A stretch of 53,594 bases of DNA. It comes from Aliicoccus persicus_A. GTDB taxonomy: Bacteria > Bacillota > Bacilli > Staphylococcales > Salinicoccaceae. Below are positions 23,587 through 31,876 of this stretch, one piece after another. Position 1 is the first letter of the stretch. Each line of letters starts with the position of its first letter. Location: positions 1 to 53,594 of the forward strand of contig DYYI01000022.1 in assembly GCA_020741755.1 (NCBI GenBank). The letters are read 5' to 3'. The notes under the pieces are model-generated. The model ran no database searches, was not told the DNA's origin, and was given only the letters and a program-made list of their open reading frames with translations. The translations under genes and the position numbers were made by a program.

Positions 23587-26500
23587 ACGAACGGATATTA
23601 AATCAATATTAGTAATCGGTAGTGGACCAATCATCATCGGTCAAGCAGCAGAGTTTGATTATGCAGGAACACAGGCGTGTTTGTCACTCCGTGAGGAAGG
23701 CTACCGTGTCATCTTAGTAAACTCAAACCCTGCGACAATTATGACAGATAAAGAAATCGCAGACGTTGTGTACATCGAACCGTTAACACCGGATTTCATC
23801 GCACGTATTATCCGTAAGGAACAACCGGATGCACTGTTGCCAACGCTCGGTGGACAAGTCGGTTTAAACATGGCGGTTGAGCTCGATAGTCTCGGCGTAC
23901 TTGAAGAAAATAATGTGGAGCTGCTTGGTACGAAGCTTGATTCAATCAAACAAGCTGAAGACCGCGATTTATTTAGAAACTTAATGAATGACATGAATAT
24001 TCCCGTGCCTGAGTCAGATATTATTACGACGCTTGAAGGTGCTTACCGATTCAAGGAGCAGGTCGGCTATCCGTTCATCGTGCGACCAGCATATACGATG
24101 GGTGGTACCGGCGGTGGTATTTGTTATAACGATGATGACTTAAAAGAAATCGTTACAAATGGACTCAAATATTCACCGGTGAACCAGTGTTTACTTGAAA
24201 AATCTATCGCTGGATATAAAGAAATTGAATACGAAGTGATGCGTGACTCTAACGATACAGCAATCGTCGTTTGTAATATGGAAAACATCGATCCAGTCGG
24301 TATCCATACAGGAGATTCAAACGTTGTGGCACCGACGCAAACATTGACGTTAAAAGAAACGAACATGCTGCGTGACGTGTCATTATCTGTTGTCCGTGCA
24401 CTTGGCATTGAAGGTGGCTGTAACGTGCAGCTAGCACTCGATCCACACTCGTTTAATTATTACATCATCGAAGTGAACCCGCGTGTCTCACGTTCGTCAG
24501 CGCTCGCTTCTAAAGCTACAGGTTTCCCGATTGCGAAACTTGCAGCGAAAATTGCTGTTGGTATGAACTTAGATGAAATGAAAAATCCTGTAACAGGTAC
24601 GAGCTACGCAAGTTTTGAACCGTCTATCGACTATGTCGTAACGAAAGTTGCACGCTTCCCATTTGATAAGTTTGAAAAAGGGGAACGTAAACTCGGCACA
24701 CAGATGAAGGCGACAGGTGAAGTCATGGCAATCGGACGTACGTTTGAGGAATCGATTCTTAAAGCGATACGTTCATTAGAATACGGCGTGCATCACTTAG
24801 GCTTGCCGAATGGCGATGACTTTACTTTAGAGCAAATAGAGAAGAAGATTAAAGAACAGAGTGATGAGCGCTTGTTCTACATCGGTGAAGCGTTGCGACG
24901 TGGCATTTCTGTCGATGAAATTCACACGTGGACTGAAATTGACTATTTCTTTATCAATAAATTTAAGCACATCATCGATATCGAGCATGAATTAAAAGAA
25001 AATGTCGATTCTATCGACCATTTAAAATGGGCGAAAACATATGGATTTAGCGACCGCGTCATCGGTCATCGATGGGGTAAAGATGCGGATGAAATCTATC
25101 AGCTGAGAAAAGATCATGGTATATTCCCAGTGTATAAAATGGTCGACACGTGTGCGGCTGAGTTTTCTTCAGATACACCGTATTTCTACGGGACTTATGA
25201 AAAAGAAAACGAAGCTGTTGCGAGTGATCGAGAAAAGATTTTAGTGCTCGGTTCTGGTCCGATTCGTATCGGTCAAGGTGTCGAGTTTGATTACGCGACA
25301 GTGCACGCTGTGTTTGCGATTCAAGAAGCTGGATACGAAGCAATCGTCGTCAACAACAACCCAGAGACTGTGTCGACAGACTTTACGATTTCTGACAAGT
25401 TATACTTCGAACCACTCACAGAAGAAGATGTCATGAACATTATCGAGAACGAAAAACCGATGGGTGTTGTCGTTCAGTTCGGCGGACAAACGGCAATCAA
25501 TTTAGCAGAGAAGTTAGAGCGTCACGGCGTGAAAATTTTAGGTACGACGTTAGACGATCTAGACCGTGCAGAAGATAGAAAGCGTTTTGAGGCATTGCTG
25601 AGAGAAATCGATGTGCCACAGCCACTCGGTAAAACAGCAACAAACGCTGCTGAAGCTGTAGAAAATGCTGAAGCGATTGGTTATCCAGTACTTGTGCGTC
25701 CAAGTTATGTACTCGGTGGTCGTGCGATGGAAATTGTCTATAGCAAAGCAGAATTAGAAAACTACATGACACAAGCGGTTAAAGCATCGCCTGAGCATCC
25801 GGTACTCATCGACCGCTATTTAATGGGTAAAGAGATTGAAATCGATGCGATCTGTGATGGAGAGAACGTCATTATTCCAGGTATCATGGAACACATTGAA
25901 CGTGCTGGTGTACACTCGGGTGACTCGATGGCTGTTTACCCGCCGATTACATTGACAGAAAGTGAAATTGAAACACTTGTGGCTTATACAGAAAAATTAG
26001 CACTAGGACTAAACACAGTTGGACTCATCAATATCCAGTATGTGTTATCAGACGGTGAAGTCTATGTACTTGAAGTGAACCCACGCTCAAGTCGTACTGT
26101 ACCATTCTTAAGTAAAATTACAGACATTCCGATGGCAAGACTTGCGATGAAAGGTATTTTAGGACAGAAATTTACGGATTTAGATTATGAGTTAGGCTTA
26201 CAAAAAGTTCAAGACGGTCACTATGTTAAAGCACCGGTGTTCAGCTTTAATAAGTTGAAAAACGTTGACATCACGCTCGGTCCTGAAATGAAATCAACTG
26301 GGGAAGTTATGGGTAAAGATTCATCACTTAACAAGGCATTGTATAAAGCACTTGTCGCAAGTGGTCTTGAAGTGAAAGATAACGGAACAGCACTCTTCAC
26401 AGTTGCAAACAAAGATAAAAAAGAAGCAACGGCACTTGCGCAGCGCTTGAGCAAAATCGGATATAGAATTATGGCAACATCAGGTACGGCTGATGTTTTA

Positions 26501-26755
26501 TCAGAAGCGGGCATCTCAGTCGTAAAAGTAGAAAAAATTGATGCGGTAGAAAATAGCCTACTTGATATGATTAACAACGGTAAGGTACAAATTGTCATCA
26601 ACACGATGACGAAAGGTAAGACGGTAGAACGTGACGGATTTAGAATTAGACGTGAATCTGTGGACAATGGTATTCCTTGTTTAACATCACTTGATACTGC
26701 GCGCACTTTGATTGAAGTCATTGAGAGTATGACATTTAGCATGGACAGAATGTAG
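23579..26755 (+). CDS. carB: Carbamoyl-phosphate synthase large subunit
   Basis: 1058 residues with the expected duplicated build: first ATP-grasp half (ILVIGSGPIIIGQAAEFDYAGTQ, carboxyphosphate synthesis), oligomerisation domain, second half (ILVLGSGPIRIGQGVEFDYATVHA, carbamate phosphorylation) and a C-terminal MGS-like allosteric domain (GYRIMATSGTADVLSEAGI). FVRP/RPSYVLGGRAMEIVY and VNPRSSRTVPFLSK are intact. Nothing obvious is missing, in contrast to its CarA partner. Confidence 0.96.
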   Translation: MPKRTDIKSILVIGSGPIIIGQAAEFDYAGTQACLSLREEGYRVILVNSNPATIMTDKEIADVVYIEPLTPDFIARIIRKEQPDALLPTLGGQVGLNMAVELDSLGVLEENNVELLGTKLDSIKQAEDRDLFRNLMNDMNIPVPESDIITTLEGAYRFKEQVGYPFIVRPAYTMGGTGGGICYNDDDLKEIVTNGLKYSPVNQCLLEKSIAGYKEIEYEVMRDSNDTAIVVCNMENIDPVGIHTGDSNVVAPTQTLTLKETNMLRDVSLSVVRALGIEGGCNVQLALDPHSFNYYIIEVNPRVSRSSALASKATGFPIAKLAAKIAVGMNLDEMKNPVTGTSYASFEPSIDYVVTKVARFPFDKFEKGERKLGTQMKATGEVMAIGRTFEESILKAIRSLEYGVHHLGLPNGDDFTLEQIEKKIKEQSDERLFYIGEALRRGISVDEIHTWTEIDYFFINKFKHIIDIEHELKENVDSIDHLKWAKTYGFSDRVIGHRWGKDADEIYQLRKDHGIFPVYKMVDTCAAEFSSDTPYFYGTYEKENEAVASDREKILVLGSGPIRIGQGVEFDYATVHAVFAIQEAGYEAIVVNNNPETVSTDFTISDKLYFEPLTEEDVMNIIENEKPMGVVVQFGGQTAINLAEKLERHGVKILGTTLDDLDRAEDRKRFEALLREIDVPQPLGKTATNAAEAVENAEAIGYPVLVRPSYVLGGRAMEIVYSKAELENYMTQAVKASPEHPVLIDRYLMGKEIEIDAICDGENVIIPGIMEHIERAGVHSGDSMAVYPPITLTESEIETLVAYTEKLALGLNTVGLINIQYVLSDGEVYVLEVNPRSSRTVPFLSKITDIPMARLAMKGILGQKFTDLDYELGLQKVQDGHYVKAPVFSFNKLKNVDITLGPEMKSTGEVMGKDSSLNKALYKALVASGLEVKDNGTALFTVANKDKKEATALAQRLSKIGYRIMATSGTADVLSEAGISVVKVEKIDAVENSLLDMINNGKVQIVINTMTKGKTVERDGFRIRRESVDNGIPCLTSLDTARTLIEVIESMTFSMDRM

Positions 26756-26763
26756 GTGATTCT

Positions 26764-27513
26764 ATGAAACATTTAATGAGAATTTTATCGGTTGAGGAAA
26801 TTGCAGACAATATTTTTGAGATGGTCCTTTCTGGTGAAATTACGAAAGAAATGAAAGTTCCCGGTCAGTTCGTGCACATCCGTGTCAGTCCATACACAGA
26901 AAACGTGCTGCGCCGACCGATATCGATTGCGAATGTTGATGCTGATAAAGAAACACTCACGATTATTTTTAGAGCAGAGGGCGACGGCACGACGAAGATG
27001 AGCAAGATGCAAGTCGGAGACGATTTAGACGTGCTGACGCCACTGGGTAATGGTTATCCTCTAGAAGATTTTAATCACGTATTACTCGTCGGTGGTGGAA
27101 TTGGTGTTCCGCCACTGCACGAGTTATCAAAACAGTTAAACGCACGCGGTGTGAAAACGACGCATGTGCTCGGCTTTAACTCGAAAAAAGATGTGTTCTA
27201 TGAAGACGAGTTTAATGCACTCGGTGACACGTATATTACGACGGCAGATGGAACGTATGGAAAAGAGGGTTTTGTGACGGATCAAATCGAGTTGCTTGAA
27301 ACGGAATTTGATCAGTTTTATGCGTGTGGACCGAAAGTCATGTTAAAAGTATTGAATGATTCGATGGACATTGACGGGTACATTTCTTTAGAAGAACGAA
27401 TGGGTTGCGGCATCGGCGTATGTTACGCATGTGTCGTGCCAAAACCTGACGGCAGTTATGCAAAAATCTGTTCAGATGGACCTGTATTTAAGAAAGGGGA
27501 GATACTACTATGA
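26764..27513 (+). CDS. pyrK: Dihydroorotate dehydrogenase electron transfer subunit
   Basis: 249-residue FAD and [2Fe-2S] protein that passes electrons from PyrD to NAD+. RRPISIANVD binds FAD, and LLVGGGIGVPPLHEL binds the pyridine nucleotide. The cluster cysteines are in MGCGIGVCYACVVP and KICSDGPVF near the C-terminus. It overlaps pyrD (ATGA) and shows that this is a class 1B, NAD-linked system. S. aureus uses a different, membrane-linked PyrD, so this differs from the genus Staphylococcus. Confidence 0.93.
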   Translation: MKHLMRILSVEEIADNIFEMVLSGEITKEMKVPGQFVHIRVSPYTENVLRRPISIANVDADKETLTIIFRAEGDGTTKMSKMQVGDDLDVLTPLGNGYPLEDFNHVLLVGGGIGVPPLHELSKQLNARGVKTTHVLGFNSKKDVFYEDEFNALGDTYITTADGTYGKEGFVTDQIELLETEFDQFYACGPKVMLKVLNDSMDIDGYISLEERMGCGIGVCYACVVPKPDGSYAKICSDGPVFKKGEILL

Positions 27514-28418
27514 GTAAATTAGCGGTAAATATCCCTGGACTTTCGCTCAAAAATCCGATCATGCCTGCATCCGGCTGTTTTAGTTTCGGCCAAGAGTTTT
27601 CGGAACTTTACGACTTGAGTCGTCTCGGTGCAATTATGATTAAAGCAGCGACGCATCAACCGCGTCTCGGTAACCCAACGCCGCGTGTTGCGGAAACGGC
27701 AAGTGGTATGTTGAACGCCATTGGATTACAAAATCCTGGTGTGGATCATATTATTGAACATGAACTGAAGTTTTTAGAGAAGTTTGATGTGCCAATTATC
27801 GCAAATGTAGCTGGCACTGCAATTGAAGACTACACAGAAGTGGCTGAGAAAATTTCACAAGCACCGAACGTGCATGCACTTGAGTTGAATATCTCGTGCC
27901 CGAACGTAAAAGAGGGCGGCATTCAGTTCGGCACTAATGTGGAAAGTGCCGTGCGTTTAACGGAAAGCGTCAAGCGTGTTTCTAAAGTGCCTGTATATGT
28001 GAAGTTGTCACCGAATGTGACAAACATCGTTGAGATTGCACAAGGCGTTGGAGAAATTGCAGATGGACTTACGATGATCAATACGCTCGTCGGCATGCGT
28101 TTGGATAAAAACGGTAAACCGTTGATCGCAAACAAAACCGGTGGACTAAGTGGTCCAGCCATTAAACCCGTCGCACTAAACATGATCTATCAAGTGCGAC
28201 AAGCGATGCCTGATATTCCAATCATCGGTATGGGTGGTATTTCAACCGTGGATGACGTGCTCGATTATATTTCTGTCGGTTGTGATGCAGTTGCTGTTGG
28301 TACTGCGAATTTCACGGATCCATACGTTTGTCCAACACTAATAGATGCGCTCGATGCGCGAGTGGCAACGATGGGTTTATCACATATACATGACATCAAA
28401 GGCCGTGCGTATCAATAA
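27510..28418 (+). CDS. pyrD: Dihydroorotate dehydrogenase (NAD+), catalytic subunit, class 1B
   Basis: FMN barrel enzyme of 302 residues. NISCPNVKEGGIQFGT carries the catalytic region with cysteine as base, typical of class 1B. KLSPNVTNIVEIAQ and GMGGISTVDDVLDYISVG bind FMN. It works with PyrK encoded just upstream. Confidence 0.95.
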   Translation: MSKLAVNIPGLSLKNPIMPASGCFSFGQEFSELYDLSRLGAIMIKAATHQPRLGNPTPRVAETASGMLNAIGLQNPGVDHIIEHELKFLEKFDVPIIANVAGTAIEDYTEVAEKISQAPNVHALELNISCPNVKEGGIQFGTNVESAVRLTESVKRVSKVPVYVKLSPNVTNIVEIAQGVGEIADGLTMINTLVGMRLDKNGKPLIANKTGGLSGPAIKPVALNMIYQVRQAMPDIPIIGMGGISTVDDVLDYISVGCDAVAVGTANFTDPYVCPTLIDALDARVATMGLSHIHDIKGRAYQ

Positions 28419-28436
28419 ACATTAAGGAGTGCTTGA

Positions 28437-29126
28437 ATGAACCGTCCAATAATCGCTTTAGATTTCGAAAACCGTGAGCAAGTGGAACAATTTCTTAATC
28501 GCTTTGATGAGTCACTATTTGTAAAAGTTGGCATGGAGTTGTTCTATGCTGAAGGACCACAAATTGTCCAAGAAATTCATGCACGTGGCCACGACATATT
28601 TTTAGATTTAAAATTGTATGATATACCAAATACCGTCGGTCGAGCGATGTCCGTGCTTGGTGGATTGAATGTCGCGATGACCAATGTTCACGCCCATGGC
28701 GGCGTCGCAATGATGAAGCGCGCTGCTGAATCATTCAAAGATAAAAATCCAGATGGCAAGTTGATTGCAGTGACGCAGCTGACGTCGATGAACGAATTGA
28801 ATGTGAGTGATGAACAACAATCAAAGTTGTCTTTGGATGATAGCGTCGAACATTTGGCACGACTCACTTTATCAGCAGGACTGGATGGTGTTGTATCATC
28901 ACCTCTAGAATCGAAACGCATCCATGAAACGTGCGGGGATGACTTTTTAACAGTCACACCAGGCATCCGATTAAGTGAAGATTCGGTGGATGACCAAGTG
29001 CGCGTTGTTACACCAGACGAAGCACGCGCACTGGGCACAGATTACATCGTCGTCGGTCGTTCGATTACGACGAGTGAAGACCCGGTTGGTAAATATAAAG
29101 TTGTGAAATCGTTGTGGCAAGGTTAA
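28437..29126 (+). CDS. pyrF: Orotidine 5'-phosphate decarboxylase
   Basis: Makes UMP from OMP, 229 residues. The active-site motif is FLDLKLYDIPNTVGRAM (Asp-Lys-Asp network). TPGIRL and VVGRSITTSEDP bind the phosphate. AAGGAG lies upstream of the ATG. It is 18 bases after pyrD. Confidence 0.96.
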   Translation: MNRPIIALDFENREQVEQFLNRFDESLFVKVGMELFYAEGPQIVQEIHARGHDIFLDLKLYDIPNTVGRAMSVLGGLNVAMTNVHAHGGVAMMKRAAESFKDKNPDGKLIAVTQLTSMNELNVSDEQQSKLSLDDSVEHLARLTLSAGLDGVVSSPLESKRIHETCGDDFLTVTPGIRLSEDSVDDQVRVVTPDEARALGTDYIVVGRSITTSEDPVGKYKVVKSLWQG

Positions 29127-29158
29127 TTTTTGGAATTTAAAATTCGTGGAGGTAACGT

Positions 29159-29764
29159 ATGAGAGAAGAAAGTATAGCGGGTATTTTACTCGACATTGAT
29201 GCAGTGATGATTCGTCCGAATGATAAGTTTACATGGGCGAGTGGCATACAGTCACCGATCTATTGTGACAACCGTAAAATCATTGGTGACGTGGCAGCAC
29301 GTCGAGCCGTTGCGAAGCGCTTCGTTGAGTTGATCGAAGGTAAAAATGTGGATGTGATTGCAGGTACTTCTACTGCGGGTATTCCACACGCGGCTTTTAT
29401 TGCTGAAGAAATGTCACTGCCGATGAGCTATGTGCGTGGTAGTAAGAAAGCGCACGGAACAGGTGCACAAATAGAAGGTGCCGATGTGAAAGGAAAACGC
29501 GTCGTATTGATTGAAGATTTAGTGTCAACAGGCGGCTCGAGCTTAGAAGCAGTGAGCGCATTAAAAGAAGCCGGTGCTGAAGTTGTCAACGTGACAGCGA
29601 TATTTACGTATGAGTTGGACCGTGCACGAGAAAACTTTGAAGCAAGTGGGGTAGAGTTGCTGACGTTGAGTAACGTTTCAACTTTGTTAAGTGTGAGCGT
29701 CGATCGCGGTGACTTATCTGAAGCAGATGTAGAAGAAGTACGTGAGTTTTTGAGTAATTTGTAG
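29159..29764 (+). CDS. pyrE: Orotate phosphoribosyltransferase
   Basis: Makes OMP from orotate and PRPP, 201 residues. The PRPP loop is VVLIEDLVSTGGSSLEAV; WASGIQSPIYCDNR is the orotate-site signature. RBS GGAGG is 8 bases upstream. Last gene of the pyr operon, followed by a terminator. Confidence 0.96.
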   Translation: MREESIAGILLDIDAVMIRPNDKFTWASGIQSPIYCDNRKIIGDVAARRAVAKRFVELIEGKNVDVIAGTSTAGIPHAAFIAEEMSLPMSYVRGSKKAHGTGAQIEGADVKGKRVVLIEDLVSTGGSSLEAVSALKEAGAEVVNVTAIFTYELDRARENFEASGVELLTLSNVSTLLSVSVDRGDLSEADVEEVREFLSNL

Positions 29765-29800
29765 AGTTTTTGGATTGTTTATAGAGTTTGGTGTGTTTTT

Positions 29801-29845
29801 CTCCCTTTGAGTTGGTATTGTTGCCGGCTTGAGGGGAGTTTTTTT
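29801..29845 (+). terminator. Terminator of the pyr operon
   Basis: A 15-bp stem with five G-U pairs (29801-29815 with 29824-29838), an 8-base loop and a T7 tract. It shares its core with the terminator at 13445-13496. Confidence 0.85.
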
Positions 29846-29867
29846 GGATTTTGGGAGTTTATCTGGA

Positions 29868-30154
29868 CAATGAGTGAGGCTCACGGGCTTGCAAATGGAT
29901 TTGACGGACTATGAGGTTCGCTCACGGACTCGCAAACTGATTTGCGTTCCAATGAAGCTCGCTCACAGCCACGCAGATTGATTTGCATTCCAATGAGACT
30001 GGCTCACAGACACGCAGATTGGTTTGCGTTCCAATGAGAGTTGCTCATAGACACGCAGATTGGTTTGCGTTCCAATGAAGCTCGCTCACAGACACGCAAA
30101 TGGATTTGCGTTCCAATGAAGTTCGCTCACTGACACGCAGATTGGTTTAAACAC
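29868..30154 (+). repeat. 41-bp intergenic repeat, seven tandem units (locus C)
   Basis: Seven consecutive units of exactly 41 bp start at 29868, 29909, 29950, 29991, 30032, 30073 and 30114. A unit reads roughly CAATGAAGCTCGCTCACAG then ACACGCAGATTGGTTTGCG and TTC. The segment TGA-N7-TCA can form a short hairpin. The middle five units are most alike; the outer ones are diverged. It lies between the ends of the convergent pyrE and pgcA genes. Confidence 0.93.
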
Positions 30155-30156
30155 AC

Positions 30157-30190
30157 AAAAAAACGTACCCCCACTAAACAGAGGGGCACG
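30157..30190 (-). terminator. Terminator of pgcA
   Basis: On the minus strand CGTGCCCC pairs with GGGGTACG, with one G-U pair, and is followed by T7 (the A-run at 30157-30163). It lies 13 bases beyond the pgcA stop codon. Confidence 0.8.
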
Positions 30191-30202
30191 CACTCACTAA
30201 AA

Positions 30203-31852
30203 TCACTCACCAAACACTAAATCATTGATGATCTGTGCTTCGGTCATTAAATCGTCGGTGTCGATTGAGATGTACAATTTAATTTTTGCTTCTGTACCTG
30301 ACGGGCGGAGTGCAATCCAGCCATCTTTGAAATGCAATTTAATGACGTTCGCTGCAGGTAAGTCTATATCAATATGCTCCCCAGTTTCTACATCAAATCT
30401 TGATTGCTCTAAATAGTCTTCGATTGCAACGACGTCTCGACCATCGATTGTCAGTGGGGTTTGCTCTCTAAAGTCACGCATGATCTTATCAATTTTCGCT
30501 CTACCTTCTGACCCTTCAAATGTGTGGCTCCACAAATGTTCTTGGCGATGTCCGAACTTTTTATAAATATCGTTCAGCTCATCAATTAACGTACGTCCTT
30601 CATTTTTCAATTCCGACGCATATTTCACAACATACGGTACGACCTGTATTGCATCTTTGTCACGGACAAATGGTCGGAGTAAATAGCCATAGCTTTCTTC
30701 GTATCCAAGCACGAATTGTCTATCCGCATCATCTTCCATCGCCAGCAACTGTTCTCCGATATATTTGAATCCTGTCAACACTTCTATCATTTCTCCACCA
30801 GCTCCCTCAATAATCTTCTTACCGAGGTCACTCGTGACGATTGATTTTATGGCAACTGGTGTTTTATCAGCTGCGATGCCTTTCACCGCACGGTTCAACA
30901 ACAAAATACCAATTTGGTTGCCTGTTAAATGTTCGTAACTATCTTCGTGCTTCACGACAATTCCCATACGGTCTGCATCGGGATCTGTTGCGATTAATAC
31001 ATCTGCACCGATTTCTTTACCGAGTTCCACAGATAAAGTAAATGCCTCCGGACTTTCCGGGTTCGGTGATGGTGTTGTCGGGAAGTCGCCATCGGGTACA
31101 CATTGCGACTCAACCAATGAATATTGATTAAAGTTGAGTGCCTCAAGTAACTCTGGCACGATTGGCACACTCGTGCCATGCAAACTGCTAAACACGATGC
31201 TCAAATCAGATTTGGGAATTTCACCGACAAAATCTGTCACTTCTTTACGGTATGCTTGTTTCACTTCATCTGATACATATTCAACATCGCCATCTTTAAC
31301 AGCCGTTTCAAAATCTTTACTCTCAATCGAAAACACATCTTCGATTGCATTGATATATTTGCTCAGTGCTTCTGATGGTTCATCGATCAGCTGTGAGCCG
31401 TCTTCACCGTACACCTTAATCCCGTTGTACTCCGGCGGGTTGTGACTTGCTGTAATCATGATCCCAAGGTCACTCTTATACGTGCGCACGAAATATGATA
31501 ACTCTGGCGTTGACGTATAGTCCGGTGTGACAATTACTTTTATACCAGTTGCACTCAACACTTCGGCAATAATATGCATAAATTCTAATGAAAAGTGTCG
31601 CGTATCAAAGCCGATTACAATCCTTGGCGTGTCGGTTTTATCGTGCAAAAACTGGCCGATACCTGCAGCAACTTTTTGCACGGTATACTTGTTTAATCGA
31701 TTCGGGCCGAGTCCAATTTTACCCCGTATGCCAGCAGTACCGAACGACAGCGTATCAATAAAGCCTTCTTCTTTTTCCTTATCTGTTAACAACGCGTAAG
31801 ATTCTTTCGTAATAAGACTGCCATCAATGTTCTTCTCCCATAATTCTCTCAT
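30203..31852 (-). CDS. pgcA: Phosphoglucomutase (alpha-D-phosphohexomutase family)
   Basis: Interconverts glucose 6-phosphate and glucose 1-phosphate, 549 residues. The phosphoserine loop is GIMITASHNPPEYNGIKVYG, the metal loop DPDADRMGIV, the sugar loop EESYGYL and the phosphate-binding loop RPSGTEAKIKLY. The length fits Bacillota PgcA. It ends a minus-strand pair with pullulanase, 24 bases apart, and provides the link between glycogen metabolism and glycolysis. Phosphomannomutase or phosphopentomutase activity is less likely. Confidence 0.92.
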   Translation of the reverse strand: MRELWEKNIDGSLITKESYALLTDKEKEEGFIDTLSFGTAGIRGKIGLGPNRLNKYTVQKVAAGIGQFLHDKTDTPRIVIGFDTRHFSLEFMHIIAEVLSATGIKVIVTPDYTSTPELSYFVRTYKSDLGIMITASHNPPEYNGIKVYGEDGSQLIDEPSEALSKYINAIEDVFSIESKDFETAVKDGDVEYVSDEVKQAYRKEVTDFVGEIPKSDLSIVFSSLHGTSVPIVPELLEALNFNQYSLVESQCVPDGDFPTTPSPNPESPEAFTLSVELGKEIGADVLIATDPDADRMGIVVKHEDSYEHLTGNQIGILLLNRAVKGIAADKTPVAIKSIVTSDLGKKIIEGAGGEMIEVLTGFKYIGEQLLAMEDDADRQFVLGYEESYGYLLRPFVRDKDAIQVVPYVVKYASELKNEGRTLIDELNDIYKKFGHRQEHLWSHTFEGSEGRAKIDKIMRDFREQTPLTIDGRDVVAIEDYLEQSRFDVETGEHIDIDLPAANVIKLHFKDGWIALRPSGTEAKIKLYISIDTDDLMTEAQIINDLVFGE

Positions 31853-31876
31853 GTCAAAACTCCTTATTAAATATGA

